Below are positions 12,200 to 23,700 of a stretch of 64,000 nucleotides of DNA, piece by piece. The DNA lies in contig NW_025064883.1 of the NCBI RefSeq assembly GCF_019112545.1, forward strand, positions 1,919,919 through 1,983,918. The letters are read 5' to 3'. The number at the start of each line of letters is the position of its first letter. Positions within the stretch are counted from its first letter, which is position 1. The stretch is from Guyanagaster necrorhizus (Eukaryota > Basidiomycota > Agaricomycetes > Agaricales > Physalacriaceae). The position numbers and the translations under genes are program-made. The notes below the pieces were generated by a model. That model was not told the DNA's origin. It ran no database searches and saw only the letters and a list, made by a program, of their open reading frames with translations.

Positions 12200-13370
12200 G
12201 CCCTTCAGCCCTTCTGGCCACAGTTAAAGCACTTCCCTTCCTTCTTGAGCTGATCCACATCTATTGGCTTACCTGTTTTAGTAAATGTCATGCCCATACC
12301 AGTTTTCTTCTTACTGTATGAGAAAGTTGGGATTGAGCCACCAGGCTTAGCAAGCATGGTCAAGCTAGAAGGAGTGGATTTTGAACTCTGTCTCAAGTTC
12401 TTCTGTGATCCTCCTGACAAGATGCTTTGTTCCACCCTCTGTCATTGCCTCTCCTTGTACATGCTGATAATATGAGCTTTCCACTTGTTGTACTCTTTTG
12501 GGATATCATAGCCAATGTCTGAGATCATCTTTAGATAGAAAGCCAGAGCTCTCATCTTCATGTACTTGACCATGCAGTCAGTGTCAGCAGTGTCATCTTG
12601 GACACCAGCAAGCTTTTTAAGTTGTTCTAGCTTGTTGAAGTACTTGGTCACTGGCTTGTCTCTCATTCAGTAGTCCTTCATTTTCTGTTTATGTATCTCC
12701 TGTACTGTGGGATCTGTAAACTTGTTGATAATCATTTGTTTAAACACCAGCCACAAGGGCATCTGGTGATGCTGCTGCATGGTTGATTAGAATATGGAGG
12801 CTAGAAGTATTCACCATGTTTTGCCTTGTCCTCCATGTGCATAGAGGTGAAGGTCATCTTATACATGTCAAGTAGAAAGTATGAGGTAAAGACTTGGAAG
12901 TATTGATCACAGTCAGTGAGGAATTGGTCAATGTTATCAGATGCCCTCCAGAAAGAGCAGGGCTTGTGCACAAGGACTGGCTTACAGTTGAGGATGGTGG
13001 CATCAGCTGTGAGCACCATCATCAGGTTCAGGATTCCACTGAACAGTAGAACATTCCAGAATGTCAGAGGTCCTGGGAAAGAATGGAGAGAGCTGTTGTT
13101 GGTGATGGGACTTTCTGGTGGCAGTGCCTTCTTGTGTATGATGCATCTGTTCTGGATGATGAATCTCAGTTCTACCACTTCAGGGTTATCTTCTTCAGGG
13201 GGAGGTGCTTCTGGGGCCTTTCTGCTTCCTTTAGCCTCATTTGGTAGCAGCTGACCACTGAAGGATCAGCACATAGGTTGTGTCCACAGATTCTGATAGG
13301 GGTTCTTTGGCCATGGTCAGCTCTGGATGAGCCAAGATACCATGCTGCAGACAGCTGAGATAGCAAACAT
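12200..13370 (-). mobile_element. gag of the inner minus-strand gypsy element
   Basis: Three consecutive open stretches read gag toward the zinc knuckle: 12,801-13,178 (DNIDQFLTDCDQYF capsid-like region), 12,442-12,666, and 12,205-12,435 ending in CFNCGQKG. The full knuckle is interrupted just after this point near 12,200. Between 11,900 and 12,200 lies the decayed protease. Confidence 0.75.
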
Positions 13371-14630
13371 GTATTGGGAAGATATGATTTGTATTGAGAG
13401 TGCCATATAAATGACTTGGCTGAATGTCACACCCAGCATCTACAGCATTGGTTCAATATCAAACTGGGACTTGTATGCCAATAACAGTGCTAGATGATTT
13501 TCTAAATAATTTTTATTGTAACTATAAATGGCCTACTTGGTGGCTGCATATTGCAAAATATTCACATGCTTGACTCTGTCAGCAGCAGTATACCTTAGTC
13601 CCATAGGCAACACTAATCAGATGTCATCTGTCCATAGCATGGCTGCCTCTTTCTGATACAGCTGTAAAAACTCACCCTAATGCTTCTCCTATGCCTTCCT
13701 AGCTCCTCTTCTGTCAGTTGCCTCATGAATATGCTTTTCCATTCAGAGAGAGAATCCTCTCTCTCCTCATCACTGGGTTCTCCTTTATTGTCCATCTCAC
13801 TCTCATCCCTCTTAAGGAGGAAACTGTTTGATTGAGTCAGTCCTGTAAGATAGTGAGCAGTCATCATTGAGGTCAAGTGACACCCACATGGATAATATCT
13901 TTGGAAGATACTGCCTATAGGTCAAGCTTGGATAGAGCAGGAGTGCTAGGTTCCTGGAATGGAGCATTAGAGGAATCAATGAGAGTTCTATCATAGATGG
14001 AGGTCTCAGAGCTTCTCAAGCCCCTTCTCTAATCTGCTTCTTCTTAAGCTTGGAGGTACTGCCTAAAGAGAGCATTCTCCCTAGCTGTCTCATACTTGAT
14101 TCTCATCTGCTCCTGGAGGTACTTAGCAAGGGAGTCAGTACATTGAACTTTGTCCTCTGAGGGGAGGACTGGATCAGTTGATTGTGGTATGCTTGGTGCT
14201 ATGCATATATATTCTGCTCAGTGCTTCATTCAGTCAACTTCTCTGGTGGTGGCTTTCCAATAATGTTGCTTGTCACTGTTGTCTGCAAAGTAGACATCAT
14301 CTGTTTTAACCATGTCTGTTCTTCCTCTCTCACTGTCTGTGCTCTGGTTTCTGATATAAAGCTCAGCAGGGAAAGACTTTCCACTTTCTGTTGGTGTTGC
14401 ATATAGAGAGTCATGGCTGTCATTTGAGGAGGTACTTCTATCTCTTGGAGCTATCCAAGGGGTATCAAGAGAGTCTCTAGCATAGCATCCAATGCCAAGC
14501 TCAGAGAGTGCAGTTGAAAGAGTGGCTCTCATCATAGGGATGTAGCTGAAGATGTCTGCATGCTTGATGTATGGAATGGGCATGTCAGGTCTTGGTCTTT
14601 GGAACCTCATTGCCTAAAGGTTATCATTGT
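13371..14630 (-). mobile_element. N-terminal gag-like or leader coding region of the inner element
   Basis: Minus-strand open stretches at 14,230-14,610, 13,812-13,994 and 13,613-13,876 follow one another in the direction of the gag listed above. The first begins MRFQRPRPDMPIPY and looks like the N-terminus of a protein. They share no motif that I recognise, but position and orientation fit the N-terminal part of gag in this family. Stops break the frame between them. Confidence 0.45.
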
Positions 14631-15999
14631 TTTGGATAACCACTGATGTGCTTGGTAATGGTTAAGTGACTAAGAGAGGTGAATGAGAAATGAACTCTCA
14701 AACACCAACACCTAACCACTTAATACACAATCACTAAATACAGTTGAGGTCAGTTGTTTTGAGTACAATAGAAGCACTCTTGCAGTCTTAAGTAAAATCA
14801 AAGAAACAGTCAATAAAGACAGTTATTTAACTCTATCTTGCTTTCAAAGATGCAATACTCATGAGAGTAGTTTATAGCAATGTTCAAGTATAATTAGGAC
14901 TTAGAATGAATGCCAAATTGCACTCCAAATCAACTTAGAATATTCCAAAACCCAATGAACTCCAAAACCCAAATACTAAGTCTATCAAGCACTTAGGCTT
15001 GACTAGCTGCACTCTTGGCTGGCTAGCAGTCTTTAGAACTGAAAAACTTATACTCTGATGCTGAAACTCTTATAGTTTGGAACCCAAATTAATCCAAAAC
15101 CCAAAATACAGTTATTATTCCAATTCAATCCTCTCTCTAAGTGACAAAGTAACTTAAATAAATCACTAAGTTAAAGCAGAACTCAAAATCCATTGTCCCA
15201 GAGACTAGCTACAGTGGGCTAGAAGGCCTGAATATGGAAGTGGGTTGCTTGCTTGCTATTTCCCCTTCATTCTCTTCTTTTATACACTAACAACAGATAC
15301 AGAATCTATAAATAAAGCATTCAAAATAATATTTCTCCTGTTTAAAGCAGAATCACACTATTATTCTGGAATGGCAACACTCTTGGACTTCTCTAGGCTT
15401 GCCCAGACCCACTTGACCACTGCACAGCTTTATTTTAAGCCTACAGTGCCTGTGGGTACCTAACTCTTTTCTGTCTACTCAGAGTTTTAATCCTCTGAGT
15501 TATTCTTAGTAGCTTGATTGATTAGGCTCAGTCAGGCCCAGTCAACTGGTTCTATCCACTCTATTCCTCTCAATTCTAAGTCTCTTAGGTCATCTGATAT
15601 CTAGAAAATTTGGACTTAGGCATTTGAGTCAAAACTCACAGTGCTAGCTACAAATCATTGGGTTTCTCTTCTTACTGCTCTTGGATGATGCTATCTTTAC
15701 TCAATTCTCCACAACTGGCTATGGTATCATACCCCTAGCTGTCTTAAAATATGCTTGTCTTAGTGGCATGTAGAATTGGTCCCATTTGAGATACTATTTC
15801 TAAGTCCAACTTGGACTTAGTATTTTCCAAAATGTGGTGCAGAACTTTTCTAAGTTCAAACCTGACTTAGTATTAGTGTCTAGCATGACTATCAGCTCAG
15901 AGCATCAGCTATAGTCTTCTACTAGCTAATAACCCTCAGTTACTAGCATATTCTAGTGTGTTATGCAGAATTTGCAAATTATAGGGCTAGACATGTAGT
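14631..15999. other. Non-coding insertion inside the inner gypsy element
   Basis: This stretch separates the gag N-terminal region from the element's 5' leader. It has no long open frame. It contains repeated short motifs such as ccaaaaccca (near 14,945, 14,965 and 15,100) and a recurrent ctaagtcc(a/t)a motif (near 15,585 and 15,800-15,860). A solo LTR or MITE-like insertion is plausible, but I could not define its ends. Confidence 0.35.
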
Positions 16000-16414
16000 C
16001 TGCACATCACTGCCATCAGGAGTTGAGGCAGGTATTGATGCTCCACTTTCTCTTCAGAGTGCTCTAAATGCATGTCTCCAGAGTCAGTTTCTGATATGAT
16101 TCCTTCTACAGGCTGAAAGGACTGTCTGGTAGAGAGAGGGATGTCATGGAAAAGGAGGTTGGAGATGACATTTTGCAGGATTCAACAGATGTGTTGAAAT
16201 TCTTGATAATAATGGATAGCCCAGATGGTAATTGATTGGCATCCACAACACAGCTGTATGATCACCAATAATCCTAATAGAGTTCCAATGATAGAAGCAA
16301 GGAGTTCAAAGAACTCATGAGTGAAGTTTGGATCTGATAGGTTGATTGTAGAAGGCATTCAGTTTCTCAGCATGATTGGGCTTGAAAAAAAGAAGCTAAA
16401 AGCTTCAAGCTAAT
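16000..16414 (-). mobile_element. 5' leader region of the inner minus-strand gypsy element
   Basis: This segment aligns with 16,940-17,331. Shared blocks include tgattggcat, aataatcctaa and caaggagtt(c/t)aaagaact, followed by the common end agctaat just before the LTR. Two copies side by side, each followed by an LTR, indicate the 5' ends of two related elements nested in tandem. Confidence 0.65.
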
Positions 16415-16882
16415 TGTTAAGCTCAAATGATATAACCTAAACACATGATAAACTGACACTGTCTCACACTTCAGACAATGATGTCAGAGTTCACTTGATG
16501 TGCTATATAGCTCTGTATCTCAAGGCCTTTAGATTGGCTTGAGATAAGATAGTAAAGAAATAAACTTTAGCTCAAAGCTGAGGATACTACAGCAAGAGCT
16601 ATGCTACTTATATACCAGTCATCATCCATCTAAAGATATAACTACCTAATTATATGTCCTGGCATTATAGAGTGTTTTGTCCAGTATTGTTAAGCTATCT
16701 ACAAAAGAGTATTGTCTGTTGTCAAGCAGTTACTATTGTGTCAAAGAACAATGACTGACTGAGCATGTTATAATGACTAAGCCTCAGTCCTATAGTTCTA
16801 AGTGCTGGTTAAATGCTATGACTAAGCAAAAATAGGGGTCAATTCCTCAAAATAAAAGATGAAATGCAAAAAAATCATAACA
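16415..16882 (-). repeat. 5' LTR of the inner minus-strand gypsy element
   Basis: It starts tgttaagctc and ends aaaatcataaca. The right half matches the truncated LTR at 9,515-9,772. The region actaagcctcagtcc...aaaatcataaca is nearly the same in both. The left half is related to the other LTR family (17,332-17,803) through the ataaactttagctcaaagct block. Confidence 0.75.
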
Positions 16883-17331
16883 GGAACCTATAGGTTCTAG
16901 AACTCTATAAGGCAAAGGTCTTAGTTTCTGCTCTCTAATTGTCAGAGAGGGTATTGGTGTCTTTTTTTTTCTTGAATGTCTCTTTGATGCAAGCTGCTAG
17001 GCTCAGCTTTAGATATGGCCTGCTCTGTAGGCTGATGGAATATTTGTTGGAATTTAAGGATGTCATAAAAAGGAAGGTCTGAGGTTATGTTCTATAGAAT
17101 ATGGTGAATATTCTGAAATTTGTAGTAGTATCTAACTGCCCATATGGTGATTGATTGGCATTCTCAGCACAGCTGAATGATCATCAATAATCCTAACAAT
17201 GTTTCAATGATAGAGGCAAGGAGTTTAAAGAACTTATGATTGAAATTAGAGTCTGATGCATTGATAGATGGTATTTGATTTTCTCCACACTATAGTATGT
17301 AAAAAAAGAAAAAAAGAAGCTTTGAGCTAAT
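16883..17331 (-). mobile_element. 5' leader remnant of the outer gypsy element
   Basis: Homologous to 16,000-16,414 but more diverged, and joined to a different LTR. Together with the LTR that follows it represents the 5' end of the element whose pol and 3' LTR lie at 129-3,715. The 13 kb in between are later insertions and rearrangements. Confidence 0.6.
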
Positions 17332-17803
17332 TGTTAGACCCAAGCTGCACATAACTATAAACACATGATAAACTGATGTCACTTTGCACTTTGAGTGAGA
17401 ATATCAGAGTCCACTGATGTGTATATTGATTGATATGCTTTAAGGCCTTAGGATTGGCTCAAGAGTAGAATGGTGTGAAGATAAACTTTAGCTTGAAGCT
17501 GAAGATTACCAGCAAGAGCAATCCTTCTTATATACTACAAGTTGTCAATGATATAAATGCTGCTACTTATTGTGTTTGTTCTGATTATGGTGCTCTTTAT
17601 CCTTGGGTGTCACTACTGTCTATAAAAGAGTTATTATGCATTATCAGGCAACTGTGTTGTATTGAAAGACAATGACTGACTAGGCTTGTTGTGATGACTA
17701 AGCTTAGCCCACAGTCTCAAGTGCTCATATTAAGCACCCTGACTAAGCTTGAATAGGGATTAATCTCATGAAAAGAAAAAGAAAAAAGATAAAATTCATA
17801 ACA
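17332..17803 (-). repeat. 5' LTR of the outer gypsy element (right copy)
   Basis: It begins tgttagaccc and ends ttcataaca, so both TGTTA and TAACA termini are intact. It pairs with 129-602 over its whole length; differences are overwhelmingly A/G and C/T transitions, as expected from CpG decay after insertion. Confidence 0.8.
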
Positions 17804-17809
17804 CTTTCA

Positions 17810-19450
17810 AAAACCAAACAACACAGAATACTTTATCACAACAAGATACTCCAGCAGCTTTCAAGTATTGAGCAGCCTTCTGGATGAACATTGTCAATGC
17901 CTCCAGATCAGAACTGCCATCATAGAGTGTGAAGGGTATTAGACAATCATTTTTAGCCTGTTTACAACATCTCTGCTCTTTATGAGACTTTATTGAGTTG
18001 GCTCTAACATTGTCAGTGTCATTCCTTGTGCTATCAGATGATGAAGAGTCTGAAGAGTCACTGTCTAAAGGCTCCAGATTACTAGCAGCAGATTTATCAA
18101 GAGTACATCCTAAGAAGCTTGTAGATGCTATTTAGTCTAATGTATAAGCTGGATCCAGTTGGCTGCTCTCAACTATTGGAGTGGTCACCAAAGGGCTGGC
18201 ACAAACTAGGTGTAAAGCAGCATAGACTATATGCTCAGTCTGAGCTCATGATTGGAGCAATATTAGCTGCTGTGTCTGAAGGCTGGTTCAAATGCATCAA
18301 TTGTTCTAATACTACAGAAAGGCTCAGCAAGATAGTGTGAAAGGCATTAGCACCTTCTGATATCTTCACTGAATGAGCCTTATGCTGTTCCAGTGTCTTT
18401 TGAGCTGTAGTTGATTGACTTGAAACCTTTTCCATACTAGGTTCATTAATTGCAGTGCTATTATTAATTGCCACAGTCATATTGTCTGACTGTGAGGATT
18501 GTTGTAATTGAGTAGCAGCTTTTTTAAGCAATAAGCTTTGTATCTCAGCCAATTCATTCTGAAGTGCCTCTCAGAAACTAAGAGCTCAATGTTGGTTATT
18601 AACATTGAAGTCATTACTAGTGAATCCTGGAAGTGTGGTGAGCTTATTGTAGTAGTTGACTATTTTGCCTTTATCCTGAGGTCTGGCAGCTGAAGAAGAG
18701 GAAGGCACTGGTTGACTGGCCAATCCCATAGCCTTCCTACATCTGTCTATGATTTTCTTGGTCCCATCAGATATCAAAGCTTCAGCCTATTAAATGGTAC
18801 TTAATTGTGCAGATGTCAGCTCAGGCTGTTCATGCAAATGTTTTTCATCAAGAATAGTGAATATATTGTGTGAAGGTGAGAGTACATTATCAGCACTACT
18901 GGTAGCTGAGGATGTGCTAGTCCTTTGACAAGGCAATCTCTTAGTGACCATCATCCAATGACCTCTTTGAGAATCACTCTCAGTCTGAACTGGATTGTTA
19001 TGCTCCACTGGCATTACAGGATCACTCTCTTGGAGACCTGTATTGAAAATGACCTCATAAGATGGCTTCATCACTGGAATCTCCAGCATATGGGGTTCAG
19101 TCTCAGCATCTTAACCTATATTCACTCTTGGATGATCAGTGCTTCTATCTCCAGTTGACAGCTTGTTAGTGGAATCTGGATTCACAACAGCATACTCATC
19201 AGCACTATTGTCAGCATGCCCTCCATCAAGAGCCATACTGTCTAGAGACAGAGAAGGAATGTCAGATAAAGATTCAGAAACAGAGGACTCATCCTGGATA
19301 TTTTTCTGAGCATGATAAGCAGCCCAACTTGGGCCTATGGACCAGTCACCCAGTATGATGACATTCCCTGTGCTGTGGAGCTGGTAGGTTAAGCCAGACA
19401 TGGTATTAAGAGAAGTAAGCAGAGAAGAGATAAGCTGAAAGAAAAGCAAG
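17810..19450 (-). pseudogene. Decayed coding sequence of unknown family
   Basis: Four minus-strand open stretches follow each other (19,111-19,449; 18,790-19,089; 18,586-18,777; 18,235-18,552). Their composition is protein-like: Ser/Asp/Glu-rich segments in the first, a basic helix DGTKKIIDRCRKAMG in the third, and a Gln/Ser-rich region in the last. They could be one broken reading frame of about 450 codons, perhaps a gag-like protein of another retroelement. I recognise no catalytic motif. CpG depletion continues through it, so it belongs to the transposon block rather than to the host genes. Confidence 0.4.
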
Positions 19451-20540
19451 GAGATTCTGTTTGATGAGTGTTGTTGAGATCATTCCAGTTGATCAGGCTG
19501 AAGGGTTCTTAGTGACAGCATCCACTGAGGCTTGTTGTTGTTGGCTTGTCATGGTAGTAGTTGAGTGGTTTGAGGTATCAAAAAGGTCAAAAATATATAA
19601 TGAAAGTGAGACATGTCACAGTTTCACCATGTGAGGACTCTTAGTCAAGTGAAGCAAAGACTAAGTAAGCAATACTTCAATTCAAGAAAAAGTCATCTAA
19701 TCTAACACAAGAAGGGTTTATATACTCATAGAGAAATCAAATATAGAGGAAACTGAAGAGAATAGGATGAGTAAGATAAGATATCAAGTAATTTGCTGAG
19801 TGTAATGTCAGAAAAGAGGGGGGGGATAGCAAGATAACAGGTGAATTAGAAGTGGTAAGAGAGTTGATATCATTTGATGTGTTACACATGTTCAAAAAAT
19901 AAGATACCATTGTAAAGGTGGATTCTAAGGATAGAAAGCATTTTCACAGGCCTCTGTGTGGCTCTTAAGGTTGTCACAATCTCTGTCAATGCAGAGATAT
20001 AGAGCTCCACTCATCCATGAAGAGGGATTGCTGGTGCCATCTCTGTCTCAGTGCTGAGTCTTGGCTGATGTTGATTCATGAGAGACATTAGCACCAGGTG
20101 TCTCTTCTTCACTCCCACTTTCATCCTGCATTCCTAGGTGAGATGAGCTCTGCTCTCTCACTGTCAATCTTTTCTGACTGCCAATTCCAGGCTTCAAGGC
20201 TTCACCCCCTCCTTCACTTGTCAGTAACTCCTGTTGCCTGGTGAGGCTCCACCTCTTCTTTTATCTCACAATTGGCTCACTTGAGTAGTCTTGGCTTCAC
20301 CAGACCTAACTAATCCTCATTCAGTACTACTGGACCATTATTGTACAAGTCACCAAGTTGTTTGTCCTCCACCCACCTCTCTCCCTTGTATTTCTACATA
20401 GCCATTCACACATTGCAATTGATTTGAGGGCAGTCTTTAAGGCCCTCGTTATAGCTGATTAGATCCCACTCCTTGAGCAAGCAGCAGAGGTTCCATTGAT
20501 ATAGTACAGACCTAAACCCAACAAAGACAAAGCATAAAAC
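19451..20540. other. CpG-poor sequence without recognisable gene
   Basis: No open frame of note and no recognised repeat. Composition is that of the transposon block up to about 20,540, where CpGs reappear (gcacgctgcg, gagacgtcc). It is probably the last decayed piece of the repeat block. Confidence 0.6.
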
Positions 20541-20650
20541 TAACTAGAGGCACGCTGCGTAAAGATATCTGAGACGTCCATGCGGCTAAGTTGATATCGT
20601 GAGTATAACTTGTCTAATGGTACATGATGCGCAAACAGGAAAAACACAGC

Positions 20651-20711
20651 AGAAACCCAGAAAACCCAGAAACCCAGAAACCCAGAAACCCAGAAACCCA
20701 GAAACCCAGAG
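20651..20711. repeat. Tandem 8-bp repeat (aaacccag)
   Basis: About seven consecutive copies of aaacccag, one of them with an extra a, lie 13 bp beyond the stop codon of the histidine kinase gene, in its 3' untranslated region. The repeat sits between the gene and the transposon block. A fortuitous frame on the minus strand gives a Gly/Phe/Trp-rich repeat peptide, which I do not consider coding. Confidence 0.9.
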
Positions 20712-20723
20712 CACAAAAATTTC

Positions 20724-23700
20724 CTACGAGTACACTCCATCCGGATCCAACCACCGTGCAGGACGCGCACGCCAATTCAACCCTCCAAGTCGTGAAGCAG
20801 CCCTTTCAGCTGTGAGTTTATTGATAATGTTCAGTAAATCACCTCGGCGAAGAGGTTCTGAATGACAGTCAGTCCACAAATACTGGTACATTGACCCCAA
20901 CGTACTCGTAATATGTTCATCCTGTGCGGAACAAACGGTCAGTACCTGTAATATTTTACGCGCATCAACGACACATACCATGCCAGCCTGCATACACCGT
21001 TCCCTATCGCCAATCACTGCAATTGTGGTCAGCATCACTCTCATCAAAATCCAAGTCCACACAGTACGCACTGGCATGAGCAGTCAAAGCAACTATTGGA
21101 ATAGGCTGTAAATCGACATGCATTTCATATGCCCTAATCAACTCCGTCGCTTCCATACCACCCATGAACGGCATCGAGACATCCATCTAAAGCACGCCAT
21201 CTTCAGAAAACACAGTCAAGGAGCCAGCGAATAACGACCAACCAGAATGATATCATATGGCCTGTTCTGCAACACCCGCCTTTTAAACGCCTCGACGGCA
21301 CTATTGCCATTTTCCGCAATTTCGACACTATGTCCGTACTTCTCCAGAATCTTCACGGCTAGCTGTTGATTCACCACGTTATCTTCAGCGAGAAGAATGT
21401 CCAGCGTTGTATCGTTTGGTACAGTTACCGGAATCACAGTGTTTGATTCGAGGGCGGAAATTAATGCAGCTGAAAGGTCGTGGGCAGTTATTGGCGTCGT
21501 GACCTGAGAGCTGATGCTATTGTCCAAACACCATTTCACTGGAAGGAGTTCAGAAGGCATCGTCATTCAGAAGAAAAAATACTAACAGTTGAGCCGGGGC
21601 ATATATGGAGCCAGCAATACAACAGGTATGTAGCGAAGATGCTCGTGCTCCCGAAGGTTCTCGGTCTATGAAACATTGCATTGATACGCCCAGAAGATCA
21701 AAACGGAACAGGCACTCACAACAGTCAAAGAGTCGGCCACGATAGTATCAATGTGTGGACATTTTGCTTTATCCGCAACCTCAGAAATGGAATGGATCAC
21801 ATGAACCTTCAGACCTAGATTCCGTATGCCCGCTGCCACCCCTGTATCATCACCTAGGCTATCCATATAAAGGATTGTTCGCTTCGAGAACGGTGACATC
21901 TTGGACAAAATATTGTCCATGGAGCTATGGCTAATCTGAGAGGTTATTGTAAAGAAGAATTTGCTTCCCCTTGCGACCTCACTCTCGACCCACATATTCC
22001 CTTGCATCAAATTGACTAGACGCTTCGAGATTGATAGTCCCAGACCTGTCCCCCCGTATTCCTGTTAGAACGACTATCAGCCGAGCGTACAGAAAATAGA
22101 AAGGAACTAGCCCTAGTCGTTGATCCATCCGCTTGGCAAAATGTATCAAATATGATGTTCAACTTTTCTCTTGGTATACCGATGCCCGTGTCAACGACAC
22201 AGAACTCCAGCGTCACATTCTGGTCATCGCATGCCAGTAGCCGGCCATAGAACCCAATGTGACCTTTCTTTGAGGGCTTGGATCTCGTAAACTTAATAGC
22301 ATTTCCTACCAGGTTGGTGATAACCTGTCTCAGACGTAACGAATCGCCAATAAGCTGATCAGGGATATCAGGTGAGATATCGAAGGTTAAGTCAAGGTTG
22401 TTCTGATTCGCGCGTACGACCAGCGTCTTAAGGATGCCGAACACAGTTTGACGAAGAGAATAAGAGACGGCTTCCATTGTCATCCGGCCAGCTTCGACTG
22501 CGTAGAAGGACGGGTAAGTTAAGTTGTTTCTCGATGCACCAAGACTCACTCTTAGAAATGTCCAGAATATCATCGATGATTAACAGTAACGACCTCGCTA
22601 GACTATGGACTAACAGCAAGCTCTCTCGCTGTGATCTATTCAGATCACTGTCGAGCGTGAGCTCCGTCATACCGATGATACCGTTCATCGGCGTCCTATA
22701 TATAATTCAGTTTATATGGTAAACGCAGGGACTGCCAACGCACCTGATTTCATGAGACATGTTGGCCAAGAACTCACTTTTACTCCTGTTCGCCAATTCA
22801 GCGGCCTCTCTCGCCGCAGTATTCTTCTGGATACTATCTCTCAAATTGAAAACCATACTGTTAATATGCGACTTTAGTGAGTCCATCTCCCCGCTGGCTT
22901 CGACGGTAATGAAACGAGTGAAGTCACCATCCATAGCAGCAGCCGAGATCTGGGCGAAGCCTCGCACTTGGGTGGTCAAATTTCCTGCCATGGCATTTAC
23001 GGACAACCTGCATTGGAGATGAGAACGCTAGTAGCGGTGAGCGCAATAAAAAGACATACGTGATCTCCTGCCAGATACCTTGGACATTACCCACGTCTGC
23101 CACACCACCCAACTTTCCTTCAGTCCCAACCTCTCGTGCAACTTTCTTCACCTCGACGGCAAAGATATCTAGCTGGTCAATCATCTTGTTGATTGTCTCG
23201 ACCAACTCTAACATCTCTCCAGAGACCGATACTCCGACAATCTTTTGTGTTAGATCGCCGTGCGCTACAGCAGACTAAGAAATGATATCAGCTAATATCT
23301 TGGTCTTGGGCCGGCGAATAAACGGGACGCACCGTTGCAATTGCAATAACCCGAACCTGGTTAGTCAACTAGAAGACTGATGAATGGAAATACTCAGAAA
23401 CAACAGTGCACAGCGTCACATACGTTGTTAGCCATGACGTTGACATTATCCGTCAAATCCTTCCACGTTCCCGCGACGTTCTTCACCTGAGCCTGGCCAC
23501 CTAGCCTTCCTTCTGTACCGACCTCGCGCGCTACTCTCGTCACCTGAGCAGAAGATCATAAGAAATAGGCAGAGAGAAGTCCAGGTCATAAGCCCACCTC
23601 GTCAGCGAAGACGCTCAGAGACGATGTCATCTGGTTGACAGTTTCCTTCAGCTCGAGGAATTCGCCTTTCACATTAATCTCGACGCGCTTGGACAAGTCG

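Larger units (their letters stand above)
1..20540. repeat. CpG-depleted block of nested, decayed Ty3/gypsy retrotransposons
   Basis: Almost no CG dinucleotides are visible across this block, whereas TG and CA are abundant. Reading frames of gag, protease, reverse transcriptase, RNase H and integrase can be followed on both strands but are cut by many stops, typically TGA where tryptophan or arginine is expected. This is the signature of C-to-T decay at methylated CpG or a RIP-like process. At about 20,540 the composition switches abruptly to CpG-containing genic DNA, only about 180 bp beyond the stop codon of the histidine kinase gene. The individual pieces are listed separately. No functional host gene was recognised inside the block. 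Confidence 0.9.

Noticed and set aside
20540..20770. Minus-strand frame rich in Gly, Phe and Trp downstream of the histidine kinase
   Set aside because: It is a by-product of the aaacccag tandem repeat in the 3' flank; the spliced kinase frame stops at 20,724.
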